From Chitinophaga ginsengisegetis (GTDB lineage Bacteria; Bacteroidota; Bacteroidia; Chitinophagales; Chitinophagaceae): a stretch of DNA of 64,000 nt. The DNA is taken from the NCBI RefSeq assembly GCF_900168065.1, contig NZ_FUZZ01000001.1, forward strand, positions 434,001 through 498,000, given 5' to 3'. A program made the position numbers and the translations under genes. How positions within the stretch are numbered: position 1 is the first letter of the stretch; the number at the start of each line of letters is the position of its first letter. The notes beneath the pieces were generated by a model. It had not been told where the DNA came from and did not search any database. It worked only from the letters and a program-made list of their open reading frames with translations. Shown here piece after piece: positions 34,319-47,000 of the stretch.

Positions 34319-35092
34319 ATGGAAATACCAGGTAACTTCATTAAAATATTTCCGGAATATCAGGATGTTTTCTATGATGATTTGGAAAATCACAGGAAAT
34401 ACTTCCTGCCATTATGTTCTATCAACCTGAAATTCTTTTCGCAAGACAAAGATCAGTGGTTGCATTTTGTTTCTGTAAAAGAAATATACGACGGCCGGGT
34501 AGGTGAAAACACTACCTCGTTTCACACAGATTACACCAGGTGTGATATGTTCGGGTTTGATATCATAGATGGCAAATATAAGTTTGACGCGGATTGGGAA
34601 TACTTTACCGTTTCCACTGAAATTTTGCCGGAAAATTATCACCTGGAGTATAGCGATGAAGAGATCCAGTTTAATTTTAATGAGGCAATGTACCAATTAA
34701 AGAAGTCGTACTATAAAAAATTCGGAAAACTGTATGACCGGGATTTCTACAGACCCGGTTTAACGGTAGATGGAATCAGGAAATTAGAAAGACTGCTGAA
34801 ACTTACTGCAGAAGATATACACAAGGATGAGCCTTCAGATTACTTCGCAGAAAGTATAAGTAAAAAAATCAACGGCGTAATAGATGAAGTTAATGTAGCT
34901 AATCTTCCGCTCGACGAATGCGAATACGCCGGCACCAACCTGATAGATAAGCCTGTTAAGGCAGATGGAAGTATTTTCAACTATATAGCCTGTATGGAGG
35001 GATATAATTTCCAGGAAAATGCCGCTGATCAGATCTATTTGTTTTATGATGATCAGATGAAGAAGGCCGTGATTTGTTTGGAGTATACCTGA
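34319..35092 (+). CDS. Cytosolic protein of unknown function
   Basis: The 257-residue protein has no signal peptide or membrane segment and is rich in acidic and aromatic residues (YSDEEIQFNFNEAMYQLKKS; ILPENYHLEY). The C-terminal stretch ends DQIYLFYDDQMKKAVICLEY, a form seen in some DUF1963- or immunity-type proteins that read out cytosolic toxins, but the match is by eye and weak. It stands alone, divergent from the AraC gene and convergent with the OmpA-domain gene. Confidence 0.7.
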   Translation: MEIPGNFIKIFPEYQDVFYDDLENHRKYFLPLCSINLKFFSQDKDQWLHFVSVKEIYDGRVGENTTSFHTDYTRCDMFGFDIIDGKYKFDADWEYFTVSTEILPENYHLEYSDEEIQFNFNEAMYQLKKSYYKKFGKLYDRDFYRPGLTVDGIRKLERLLKLTAEDIHKDEPSDYFAESISKKINGVIDEVNVANLPLDECEYAGTNLIDKPVKADGSIFNYIACMEGYNFQENAADQIYLFYDDQMKKAVICLEYT

Positions 35093-35103
35093 TAAAAGCC
35101 TGT

Positions 35104-35138
35104 AAAAACAGAAGGCACCCTCTTTAGGTGCCTTCTGT
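35104..35138 (-). terminator. Terminator of the adhesin/PorP/OmpA operon
   Basis: A 12-bp perfect stem (acagaaggcacc / ggtgccttctgt) with a 7-base loop spans 35108-35138. On the minus strand it is followed by TTTTT (plus-strand aaaaa at 35104-35108). It starts 22 bp after the stop of the OmpA-domain gene. The plus strand lacks a T-run, so it mainly ends minus-strand transcription. Confidence 0.88.
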
Positions 35139-35160
35139 ACACTGTATTATAACCCTATGC

Positions 35161-36978
35161 CTACCATTTTACTTTCAGTTCAGAACGCCTGTTCTGTTTA
35201 TAATCCTCTTCTTTACATGGCACACCATCTTTACAACCGTTCACAGGGTTGCTTTCCCCTTTATTGCTGTAGTAGAGGCGTTTCGGATCGAGGCCCTTAT
35301 TAACGAGGTAATCTATTACTGCATAACAACGTAACGCCGACAGATCGGTGTTATACTGATCAGAGCCACGGTTATCAGTAAAGGATGAAATCACGATCTT
35401 CCAGTCGGGATGACGCTTCAGCACCGCTGCCACCTGGTCCAGGATCCTGCGGGATTCAGTGAGCAGGGATGCGCTGTTATAATCATAGAGGAACTTCAGT
35501 TCTTCCAGCTGCTGTTTATCTGTTTCTTCTTCCGCAGTATGCTTTCTCGTTACCAAACCTGGCTGCCCGCTTGTTACAGGTGGCTGTGGTGTGGTAGCAG
35601 GATCTGTTGTCACCGGCGCCGGGTTCTCCCTGCGGTTAATCCGGCTAAAGTAATCGGGATCAGAGAAGTAATAAATATCATCTTTACCCATGCTGCCCGG
35701 TTTGTTGGAAGCCAGGTAACCTTCATAGCCATTACGTTTCAGGATCAGTCCCAGATCATCGGCGCCGGAGTTGAACGGCACTTTCATGTTCTCGGGTGTT
35801 TCCCAGCTGGACTTCCCTCCTTTCACGCGGTAAATGTCGTAGCCGCCCATTCCTGCATAGCCCCTGCTGGAGAAGTAAAGGATACCATCTTCGTTAACGG
35901 TGGGAAAGGTTTCTGCTGCCACTGTGTTCACCTGGCTGCCACAGTTAAGCGGCGCGCCCCAGGAGCCGTCTGCCTGCTTCTCCGAGTACCAGAGATCTGT
36001 TTGCCCCAGGCCACCCGGGCGGTCTGATACAAAATAGAGTACATCGCCACCGGTGCTAAGCACCGCATGACTGGAAGAATATCCGGTTAGATTGATGCCG
36101 GGCATCAATACCGGTGTTCCCCATTTACCATCTTTTTTTACAGATTGATAGATCTGCAATTGGCGGACACCATTTACGAGTCCTTTGCCGGTAACAGGTA
36201 CACCCTTGCCTTGTATGTTGATAGTGGCATAGAGGGTATCTTCTGTGCTGTTAAGACATACCGGGCCAATATGATAATCGTATTTACCTAACAATGCAGG
36301 CGCCAGTTCTTCCAGGTACATATCGGTATTGCTACCGGTGTATTGCTGGTAAACGTATGCTTTATAATAAGGTTGTTCGGTGCGTTTATCGATAGGTGGT
36401 TTTGACTGCGAGCCATTATTAAGCGCCATCGTGCGGTAGCCGTTTGACATCAGCAGCAATCCTTTCTGTACTACCCCGCTTACCAGGTCGGAGCCCTGGG
36501 TGTTCAGTTCTTTAACCGGCTTTAACTGCACCGGAACGCCCTGTTTACGCCATACAACAGCACTATCGCAACCCTGCAGCGCAATGTCTTTTAATTTAAG
36601 ACTGTCCGCATTGGAGGTGGTGAACAACGCATACTGCTGCTTTGCTTCCTCATATTGCTCCAGTTGCCGGAGCGCTTCTCCATACGCAAAATAAACCGCT
36701 GCAGGACGGTCGGGACGGCCCGTGATCTCCTTGTATACATCCGAAGCTTCCTTAAAGTAACCGATCTCCTGGTAACTATGGGCCATCTTCATCAGCTCAT
36801 CTACCGGCATCTTACTTCCCTTGTTACGGGCAATCCTGTTATAAAGCGCTCCTGCCTCTGCATACTCCTGTCTTGCATAAGCTGCATCAGCCAACTGCGA
36901 CAAGCTTTTCTGCTCCTGGCTGTACAGGTTGGAGACAATCAAAAACAGCGGAATAATAATTATAGTGCAACGTATCAT
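35161..36978 (-). CDS. TPR / PD40 beta-propeller / OmpA-domain outer-membrane-linked protein (PorE-like architecture)
   Basis: The 605-residue protein has a signal peptide (TIIIIPLFLIVSNLYS), TPR repeats (about 25-140; AYARQEYAEAGALYNRIARN), a PD40/WD40-like propeller (about 200-440; VLYFVSDRPGGLGQTDLWYS, ILYFSSRGYAGMGGYDIYRV) and a C-terminal OmpA domain (about 490-605; IVISSFTDNRGSDQYNTDLS, then NRRSELKVKW) that should bind peptidoglycan. This order is that of PorE and of the OmpA-type partners found with T9SS adhesin genes. It follows PorP/SprF by 18 bp and is the last gene before a strong terminator. The likely job is to tie the PorP/adhesin complex to the cell wall. Confidence 0.92.
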   Translation of the reverse strand: MIRCTIIIIPLFLIVSNLYSQEQKSLSQLADAAYARQEYAEAGALYNRIARNKGSKMPVDELMKMAHSYQEIGYFKEASDVYKEITGRPDRPAAVYFAYGEALRQLEQYEEAKQQYALFTTSNADSLKLKDIALQGCDSAVVWRKQGVPVQLKPVKELNTQGSDLVSGVVQKGLLLMSNGYRTMALNNGSQSKPPIDKRTEQPYYKAYVYQQYTGSNTDMYLEELAPALLGKYDYHIGPVCLNSTEDTLYATINIQGKGVPVTGKGLVNGVRQLQIYQSVKKDGKWGTPVLMPGINLTGYSSSHAVLSTGGDVLYFVSDRPGGLGQTDLWYSEKQADGSWGAPLNCGSQVNTVAAETFPTVNEDGILYFSSRGYAGMGGYDIYRVKGGKSSWETPENMKVPFNSGADDLGLILKRNGYEGYLASNKPGSMGKDDIYYFSDPDYFSRINRRENPAPVTTDPATTPQPPVTSGQPGLVTRKHTAEEETDKQQLEELKFLYDYNSASLLTESRRILDQVAAVLKRHPDWKIVISSFTDNRGSDQYNTDLSALRCYAVIDYLVNKGLDPKRLYYSNKGESNPVNGCKDGVPCKEEDYKQNRRSELKVKW

Positions 36979-36996
36979 ACGGGTAGTAACTAAGAG

Positions 36997-37998
36997 TTAA
37001 AAATACCTGGGATTCCTTACAGTGAAATTTTTCGAAGGGATTAAGAAGCCTAATGATATTTCATGCGATCCACCCTGGTAACCTGCCATTTTATTAATAC
37101 TCAGATCGTAGGAATACCCGATGCGGAGATTTTCTGTAGCATAGAATTCCACCATCACGCTGGCTGCATCCAGTTCACTCAGGTCTTTCTGCAAACCGGT
37201 TTTGTTCCACAAACCCACACCCGTACGATAGGATGCGCCGGCCCACAGCTTTTCGCCGATCAGCAAAAAGGCATTGATGTCTACGTTAGTAGGCCCTTTA
37301 AAATCTTCTTTGATAAGAATAGAAGGCTTCAGCTGTAAGTTATCTCCCAGCGGGAACATAGCACCTGTAGTAATATACAGGTGCTGTGTTTTACGGATAG
37401 TAGAATAATTGTTTCCTTTCCAGCTGTAACGGGTAGCATCGGTATAGAGAGAAAACAGGTCCATGATGGAAGCTCCTGCATAAAAGCGGGGAGTATAGTA
37501 ATAAACCCCGAAGCGGGCATCCGGCACCCATACACTCTTTTTACCCAGGGGGATGGCGGAATCGTCGTTATCGGTGTATTGCAGCGCGTTACCGTCAATA
37601 GAATACTGGGTAACGCCACCGCCCAACCCGATGCAAAGCCGGCGCGTATCTTCATCATCCAGCGGAATCCGGTAGGAGTACGAACCATACAGCGACAAAG
37701 CATCCTGCGGGCCCAGTTTGTCAAACAACATTTGCAGCCCCAGTCCCACCTTGTTATCACTGGCAGGCGTTACTCCGTCTACCGACACGCCGCCTGTACG
37801 GGGCGCGCCGGGAAATCCGGCCCACTGATGGCGGTATACGGTGTTCACATACAGGTCTTCCTTATAGCCTGCATAGGCAGGATTTATGCTTAACCCGTTG
37901 AACACGTACTGGCTGAACTGTATGTTCTGTTGCGCCACTCCGCGCATCCCTATTGCCAGCAGCATCACCATTATTCCTGCTCTGAGTACTGTTTGCAT
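36997..37998 (-). CDS. PorP/SprF-family type IX secretion outer membrane protein
   Basis: The 333-residue protein has a signal peptide (MVMLLAIGMRGVAQ), then the family start QNIQFSQYVFNGLSINPAYA, followed by an alternating beta-barrel pattern ending in an aromatic strand. SprF in Flavobacterium johnsoniae is needed to secrete the adhesin SprB, which has a type B CTD, and similar genes usually lie next to such adhesins. Here the gene sits 40 bp after the giant CHU_C adhesin and 18 bp before the OmpA-domain gene. It is therefore the probable dedicated partner for attaching or exporting the giant protein. Confidence 0.95.
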   Translation of the reverse strand: MQTVLRAGIMVMLLAIGMRGVAQQNIQFSQYVFNGLSINPAYAGYKEDLYVNTVYRHQWAGFPGAPRTGGVSVDGVTPASDNKVGLGLQMLFDKLGPQDALSLYGSYSYRIPLDDEDTRRLCIGLGGGVTQYSIDGNALQYTDNDDSAIPLGKKSVWVPDARFGVYYYTPRFYAGASIMDLFSLYTDATRYSWKGNNYSTIRKTQHLYITTGAMFPLGDNLQLKPSILIKEDFKGPTNVDINAFLLIGEKLWAGASYRTGVGLWNKTGLQKDLSELDAASVMVEFYATENLRIGYSYDLSINKMAGYQGGSHEISLGFLIPSKNFTVRNPRYF

Positions 37999-38038
37999 CT
38001 TTTACTTTTTTTGTAGCAGATAATATTTTTATTGTCTT

Positions 38039-41000
38039 TTACCGCAGTATTGTTATCCAGCCTTTATACTTTTTAATACCACTCTCCTTCTTCACTTCCA
38101 GTATATAGTAGTAGGTGCTTTCGTTCAGGTTAGAACCGTTCCAGTCGTTACGGTAATCCTTCGATTGGTACACCTGTCCACCCCAACGGTTGAAGATGTA
38201 GATCGCAGAACCCGGATATTTCTCCAGCCCGCCGATGACGAACCTTTCGTTCTTGCCATCGCCGTTTGGCGTGATCACATTCGGGAAGGATAAGTCTGAA
38301 CCTTCTACTCCTACCGCAGACACCCCTACGTTATTGGTACTATCGGCATCCGGCATGTTTGTACTGTAAGCGGTGGCTTCATTGATCAGCTGTCCGCCTT
38401 CTATTACACGGGCTGTCAGCGTCATTTGTACGGAAGCTCCAACTGCCAGGTCGCCGATATTCCATTCTATCAGTTTAGTCGCCGGCGTTACCACTACGTC
38501 TCCTCTTTCTGCGGAAGTATGACTAGGCACATCCAGCTGTACCGGTAAGCGGTCCTCTGCTTTCACAGCGGTTACCGGTATGTTACCCGCATTCCTTACG
38601 GTGATGCGGTAGGTCAGGTTCTGACCCATGCGGTAAGGTCCAACTGCCGGCGCCACGATTTCTTTGGTTACAACCAGGTCGCCTGCCAGTTTATCGGTAT
38701 CTGTGATAGTAACAGTGGCATCGCTGGCAGCACCTTTTGTGAAGGTGTAGCTGGCCGATTGTCCGCCGGTGAGCATGAATACCACTGTTTCCGGTGTTTC
38801 TACTTCACTGTCGTTCAGCACACTCACGGGAACGGTTACACTGCTGGCGCCTGCCGGGATGGTAATCGTACCGGTAATAGCGGTGTAGTCAGCATCCGGC
38901 GTGGCAGTACCACCTATCATGTATTGTATGGTGATGGCGTCTGCTGTGCGCTTGCCGCTGGCCAGGCTGATGGTGAACTCGCCGTTGACATTCGGCTCAG
39001 TTGCATCCGGTCTGCTGGCGGTAACAACCAGGTTCAGGTTAGTGTTATCATCGTCTGCAATGTTTACGGTAGCAGTGCTGTTAGTACCTGCGGTGTAGTT
39101 AACGTTGCCCGACTTACCACCGGTAACAGTAAGTACTACTGTTTCCGGCGCTTCTATCAGGTCATCATTTGTTACGCCTACGGGAACGGCTACACTATTC
39201 TGACCGGCAGGGATTACTACCGTGCCTGTGAGGGCGGTGTAGTCAGTGCCACCTGTAGCACTACCTGCTATGGTATAAGTAACGGTAATGTCTTCAACAG
39301 GTATTTTACCGCTGGCAAGACTGATCGTAAACGCTCCCGGTGTGGCTGGTTCTGCCGCATTTGGTGTAGTGGCACTAACCACCAGGTCCAGGTTGGTGTT
39401 ATCATCGTCTGCTATGTTCACCGTAACAGTATTGCTGGTACCTGGTGTGAACACCAGGCCGGTAGCAGTACCGCCGGTTCCTGTGATAATTACTGTTTCA
39501 TTTCCTTCAATCAGCTGGTCGTCGGTTACGGTTACCGGTATGGTAACGCTGTTCTGACCTGCCGGGATTACTACTGTACCGGTGAGGGGGGTGTAATCGG
39601 CGCCACCTGTAGCCGTACCTGCTATGGTGTAGCTGGCGGTGATATCCACGGAAGCGGTAACACCTGTTGGCAAACCAATACTGAAGCTTCCATTAGCAGC
39701 CGGTTCTGCACCGTCGGCGTTTTTGGTGACGTTCAGCACCAGGTTGCTTTCATTATCCGTGATGTTCACCGTAGCATTACCGGTACCTGTGAGGGTAAAG
39801 CTGGTAGAGGTACCACCGTTCAGTGTCAGGATCACAGTTTCTGTACCTTCTATCACCTGGTCGTCTGTTACGGTTACGGGAACGGATACACTATTCTGAC
39901 CCGCCGGGATCACTACCGTACCTGTAAGGGCGGTGTAATCTGCATTCGCGGTAGCGGTACCAGCAATGGTATAGGTTACCGTGATAGCTTCTGAAGAAGT
40001 AATGCCTGCCGGCAGACTGATAACAAAATTGCCGTTAGTAGCCGGTTCTGCGCCGTCTGCACCTTTAGTAACGGTCAGCGCCATGCTGGCCGGCGTGCTG
40101 CTTTCATTATCGGTGATATTTACGGTAGCACTACCATTGCCGGTGAAGGTGAAGTTGGCAGAAGTACCGCCGTTAAGCGTACCAATTACTGTTTCTGTTA
40201 CTTCTATGATCTGGTCATCTGTTACGGTTACGGGAACAGATACACTATTCTGACCCGCAGGGATCACTACCGTACCTGTAAGGGCGGTGTAATCTGCGTT
40301 CGGGGTAGCGGTACCGGTTACGGTATAGTTCACCGTGATGTCTTCAGATGAAGTGATACCTGCAGGCAGGCTCACAGTAAAGTTGCCGTTAGTGGATGGT
40401 TCTGCACCATCTGTTCCTTTGGCGATAGTCAGTGCCAGGCTGGCCGGTGTGCTGCTTTCATCATCAGTGATGTTTACGGTAGCATTACCGTTGCCGGTGA
40501 AGACGAAGCCTGTGGATGTTCCGCCGTTGAGCGTCATGGTCACGGTTTCAGTTACTTCAATTACCAGGTCGTTCACCACGGTTACGGGAACGGCTACACT
40601 ATTCTGGCCTGCAGGGATGATGATGGTTCCTGTGATGGCGGTGTAGTCTGCACCACTGGTAGCGGTACCACCTATTGTATAGTTTACCGTAATGTCTTCG
40701 GAAGAAGCGATGCCTGAAGGCAGACTGATATTAAATCCGCCGTTGGTAGCCGGTTCTGAAGCATCTGTTACTTTGGTTACAGTAAGTACGCGGTTAGCCG
40801 GTGTATCCTCATCATCTGTAATATTCACGGTGGCATTACCGGTACCTGTAAAGGTAAAGCTGGTGGATGTTCCGCCGTTCAGTGTCATGATCACGGTTTC
40901 GGTGTGTTCAATCAGCTGATCGTCTGTTACTGTTACCGATACATTCACACTGTTCTGTCCTGCCGGGATCACTACCGTGCCGGTGAGGGCCGTATAATCT

Positions 41001-44000
41001 GTTCCGCTGGCGGCAGTGCCGGTGATGGTATAGTTCACGGTAACATCTTCAGAAGAAGCAACACCTGCAGGCAGGCTGATGGTAAATGCACCATTTGTTC
41101 CCGGCTCTGCGGCGTCTGTAGTTTTAACCACACTCAGCACCTTGTTGGCAGGATCGCTTTCATCGTCGGTGATGTTTACCGTAGCATTGCCTGTACCGGT
41201 GAAGGTGAAGCTGGTGGATGTTCCGCCGTTCAGTGTCATGATCACCGTTTCGGTATTTTCAATCAACTGATCATCCATTACTGTTACCGGTACGTTCACG
41301 CTGTTCTGACCAGCAGGGATCGTGATGGCGCCGGTGATGGCGGTATAGTCTGTACCGGCAGTTGCGGTACCACTAATGGTATAGTTAACGGTGATAGCTT
41401 CAGAAGAAGCGATACCGGTTGGCAGGCTGATGATAAAGCCGCCGTTGGTAGCTGGTTCTGATCCGTCTGTTGCTTTGGTTACAGTAAGCACCTTGTTCGC
41501 TGCTGTGTTCTCATCGTCCGTAATATTCACGGTGGCGTTGCTGGTACCTGTGAAGGTAAAGCTGGTAGACGTACCGCCGTTCAGTGTCATGATCACGGTT
41601 TCGGTGTTCTCAATCAACAGGTCGTTGATTACGGTAACCGGTACATTCACGCTGTTCTGACCCGCCGGGATGGTGATCGTTCCGGTGATGGCCGCATAAT
41701 CTGCACCACTGGTAGCGGTACCACTAATTGTGTAATTAACGGTGATAGCTTCAGAGGAAGCGATACCTGCAGGCAAGCTGATGTTAAAGCCGCCGTTGGT
41801 AGCAGCTTCTGCTGCGTCTGTTGTCTTTAATACCTTCAGCACACGGTTAGCCGCTGTATTCTCATCATCCGTAATATTCACGGTAGCATTACCACCGGTA
41901 GTGCTGGCAGTGAAAGTGAAGCTGGCAGAAGTACCGCCTGTGATAGTGGCATCTACGGTTTCGGTATTCTCAATGAGCTGGTCATTTGTTACTGTTACCG
42001 GAACCACTACACTGTTCTGACCCGCAGGGATTACTACAGTACCGGTTAAGGCGGTGTAATCCGTACCACTGGTGGCAGTGCCGCCTACGGTATAGTTTAC
42101 CGTAATGCTTTCGGATGAAACAATGCCAGCCGGCAGACTGATCGTGAAGCTACCGTTTGTAGCCGGTTCTGCGCCGTCTGTTGTTTTCACAATAACGAGG
42201 GTGCGGTTAGCCGCGGTGTTCTCATCATCTGTGATGTTCACGGTGGCTGTGCTGCCACCGGTGAAGGTGAAGCCGGCAGATGTACCACCCGTGATAGTCA
42301 TACCCACTGTTTCGGTATTTTCCAGGATCTGGTCATTGATCACCGGTACCGGTACGGTTACGCTATTCTGACCGGCAGGGATTACCACGGTACCACTGAG
42401 GGCGGTGTAATCTGTTCCGCTGGTAGCTGTACCGTTGATGGTGTAGCTCACGGTGATCGCTTCTGAAGAAGCAATACCTGCAGGCAGGCTGATGGTGAAC
42501 TCACCATCCGTACCTGGTTCTGCGCCGTTCTTAGTAGCGGCTACAGCGAGTATGCGGTTAGCCGGGATATTGTCGTCATCCAGTATGTTTACAGTGGCGC
42601 TGGTGGTGCCGGTGAAAGTAAAGCTGGCAGAAGATCCGCCGCTCAGCGTCATCACCACTGTTTCTGTATTTTCTATCAGCTTGTCGTCGATCACCGGTAC
42701 GGAAACAGTCACACTGTTCTGGCCCGCAGGGATCACTACCGATGCGCTCAGCGTAGTGTAATCAGTACCTGCGGTGGCGGTGCCGCCGATAGTATAATTT
42801 ACCGTTACGTTCTCAGATACGGTAATACCGGCAGGCAGACTGATCGTGAATGTACCGGCTGTAGACGGTTCTGATGCGTCGGCAGCTTTGGCTACACTAA
42901 GAATCCGGTTAGCCGGGATGTTATCATTATCGGTAATATTCACGGTGGCGTTACCGGTACCTGTAAATACAAAGCTGGTAGATGTACCGCCGTTCAGCGT
43001 CATGATCACGGTTTCGGTGCCTTCAATGATCTGGTCATCTGTCACTGTCACGGGCACGGCTACACTATTCTGACCGGCAGGGATGGTGATCACTCCTGTG
43101 ATAGCGGTGTAGTCTGTACCGGCCGTAGCAGTACCTGCTATGGTGTAGTTAACAGTGATGTCTTCTGAAGAAGTAAATCCGGCAGGCAGACCGATATTAA
43201 AGCTGCCGTTGGTAGCTGGTTCTGCACCATCGCCTGTGTTGGTTACCACCAGTACACGGTTAACAGCCGTGTTATCATCATCCGCAATATTTACGGTAGC
43301 ATTACCGCTGGTAGTGCTGGCAGTGAATGCAAAGCTGGCAGATGTACCGTTAGTCAGCGTCATGATCACAGTTTCTGTGCCTTCAATGATCTGGTCATCT
43401 GTTACGGTAACTGGTACGGCTACACTATTCTGACCGGCAGGTATGAGTACTGAACCGGTAAGGTTGCCGTAATCAGTACCATTCGCGGCGGTACCGGTGA
43501 TGGCGTAATTCACGGTGATATCTTCTGCTGCAGTGATACCGGCAGGCAAACTTACATTGAAGTTGCCGTTGGTGCCTGGTTCTGCACCGTCTGCTGTTCT
43601 GGTTACCAGCAGCACACGGTTTGCAGCGGTGTTATCGTCATCATTAATATTCACAGTAGCATTACCGTTGGTAGTGCTGGCAGTGAAGGTAAAGCTGGTG
43701 CTTGTACCACCTGTAAGCGTAAGGATTACGGTTTCGGTGTTTTCAATGATCTGGTCATTAACCACACTCACTGGTACGTCTACACTATCCTGTCCCGCAG
43801 GGATCACTACCGTACCGCTAAGGGTATTGTAGTCGCTTCCACTTGTGGCGGTACCACTTACGGTATAATTCACGGTAATATCTTCGGCCGAGGTTACTCC
43901 TCCAGGCAAACCGATCCTGAAGCGGCCGTTTGTTGCCGGCTCAGCTGCATCGCCTGCGTTACTTACGCCCAGTACCCGGTTAGCCGGCGTGTTATCGTCG

Positions 44001-47000
44001 TCTGCGATATTCACGGTAGCATTGCCGCTGGTGCTGCTTGCCACGAGCGTGAAGTTGGTGGAGGTAGCTCCCGTAGCCGTTAATATTACTGTTTCTGTAT
44101 TTTCTATAATCTTATCGTCGGTTACTACTACGGTTACCGGTGCACTATTCTGACCAGCAGGGATCACCACGGTTCCACCCAGGGCGGTGTAGTCAGTGCC
44201 ACCTGTGGCGGAACCGCCTATGGTATAATTAACCGTGATATCTTCTGATGCAGTATATCCTGCCGGCAGTCCTACTGTGAATGTGCCATTGGTAGCCGGT
44301 TCCGCACCGTCTACAGGATTGGTCACATTGATCACCAGGTTAGCCGCCACATTGTCGTCATCTGCAATGTTCACGGTAGCATTACCGCTGGTGGTGCTGG
44401 CAGTGAAATTGTAGCTGGTGCTGGTACCACCTGTCAGCGTGAGAACCACGGTTTCGGTAGTTTCAATTACCTGTTCGTTGATCACCGGTACAGTTACCGT
44501 TACGCTGGTTTGACCGGCAGGAATAATCGCCGAGCCACTCAGCGCGGTATAATCTGCACCGCTGGTAGCACTACCACTGATAGTGTAATTCACGGTGATG
44601 GCTTCGTCTGCGGCAACAGTTCCGGGCAGACTAATGGTAAATAAGCCATTTGTGCCTGGTTCTGCCGCGTCGGTGGTTTTCACCACAGAGAGTATGCGGT
44701 TAGCGGCCGTGTTATCATCGTCTGTAATATTCACAGTATCGATGCCATTCGTAGTGCTGGCGGTGAGTGTGAAGTTGGTGGAAGTACCGCCGTTCAATGT
44801 CATGATCACGGTTTCGGTATTTTCTATCAGCTGATCATCCTGTACCGGTACTGAAACGGCCACACCGTTCTGTCCTGCCAGGATCACCGCTGTACCTGCA
44901 AGTGCGGTATAGTCTGTACCACTGATGGCAGTACCCGTTGTGGTATAAGTAACGGTGATATTTTCAGCCGCTGTATATCCTGCCGGCAGGGTGATATTGA
45001 AGGAACCGTTGGTACCAGGTTCTGCGGCATCTCCTGCATTAGCAACACTCAGTACCAGGTTAGCTGCCACGTTATCATTGTCAGTGATATTCACGGTAGC
45101 ATTGCCGGTACCGGTGAAGGTAAAGCTGGCAGAAGAACCACCCGCGAGGGTTGTGGTCACTGTTTCTGTATTCTCAATGATCTTGTCGTCTGTTACAACC
45201 ACAGGAAGGTCTGCACTTTCATCACCTGCCGGGATCAGTACTGTACCACTTAAGGCGGTGTAATCAGCATTGGCGGTAGCTGTACCTGTTACGGTATAGT
45301 TTACCGTAATACCTTCAGCCGCGGTAATACCGGTAGGCAAACTCACCGTGTAGGCGCCATTGGTAGCTGGTTCTGCTCCATCTGCTTTTTGTGCGATAGT
45401 CAGTACCAGGTTGGCTGGGTTGCTGGCCTCATCATCAGTAATATCTGCGGTAGCGCTGCCGTTGGTACTGCTTGCCACCAGGTTGAAGTTAGTACTGTTG
45501 CCGCCCGTTAATGTTACGATCACCGTTTCTGTGTTTTCAATGATCTTATCATCTTTTACTGCTACCGGCAGCGTTACACTCGGCTGACCGGCGGTGAGTA
45601 CGATGGAGCCGCTAAGAGCGGTGTAGTCACTGCCGCTGGTGGCGGTACCGGCTACGGTATAGTTTACGGTAATATTCTGAGATGCTGTGTATCCTGTAGG
45701 CAAACTGATCGTGAACGTTGGGTTGGTAGACGGTTCTGCACCATCTGTGTTTTTCGCAATGCTCAATACAAGACCGGTCGGTGTATTATCATCATCTTCA
45801 ATATCCATAGAAGCATTACCGCTGGTAGTGCTGGCCGTGAAGTTGAAGTTGGTGCTGGTACCGCTGTTCAGCGTCATGGTCACCGTTTCGGTTCCCTCAA
45901 TGATCTGGTCATTGGTTACCAATACCGGCACCACTACGGTGTTCTGGTTGGCCGGGATCACCACGGTACCGGTGAGGTTTGTATAATCTGTGCCATTCAC
46001 TGCACTACCTGTAATGGTATAGTTTACGGTTACATTTTCTGCAACGGTAACACCTGTGGGCAGGCTGATCCTGAATTCACCGTTAGCAGATGGTTCTGCT
46101 GCATCAGTGGTCCTGATCACGCTCAGCACCAGGTTATCAGGTGTATTGTCATCATCCGCAATATTCACGGTATCCCTACCATTGGTAGTGCTGGCGGTGA
46201 AGGTAAAGCCGGAAGAAGTACCGCCGGTGAGACTCATGATCACAGTTTCTACATTTTCTATGATCTGGTCATCTTTTACATTTACCGGTACAGATACCCC
46301 ATTCTGACCAGCAGGTATGATCGCCGTAGCGCTCAATGCCGTATAGTCGTCGCCGGTAGTGGCAGTACCTGTAACGTTATAGTTCACCGTGATTGGTACT
46401 GATGAAGTATAACCGGTTGGCAGGGTGATACGGAACGAGCCGTTGGTACCCGGTTCAGCAGCATCTGCTGATTTAGCCACACTGAGTACAAGGTTAGCCG
46501 CTACCCCATCATCGTCTGTGATATTTGCAGTAGCATCACCATTGGTAGTGCTTGCCGTGAAGACAAAGGCCGGAGAAGTGCCACCTGTAACAGTAGCTAT
46601 CACTGTTTCTGTTCCTTCTATAATCTTATCGTCTGTAACGGTCAGCGGTACAGGTGCACTGTTCTGGCCGGCAGGTATTACAACAGAGCCGGTGAGTGTA
46701 GTGTAATCTGTTCCGTTAACGGCGGTACCTGCGATGGTATAATTTACTGTTATTGGCAGGGCCGATGTAACACTGGTTGGCAAACTAACAGTGAATGCGC
46801 CGTTAGTACCTGGTTCAGCTGCATCGGTTGTTTTGGTAATGCTGATTACCTGGTTAGCTGCGGTATTATCGTTATCAGCGATGTTCACCGTAGCGGTACT
46901 GCTGCCGCTTGCAGGCGTGAAGGCAAAGCTGGTGCTGGTGCCTCCTGTAAGGGTCAACGCTACGGTTTCTGTGCCTTCTATAATCTGATCGTCTTTTACG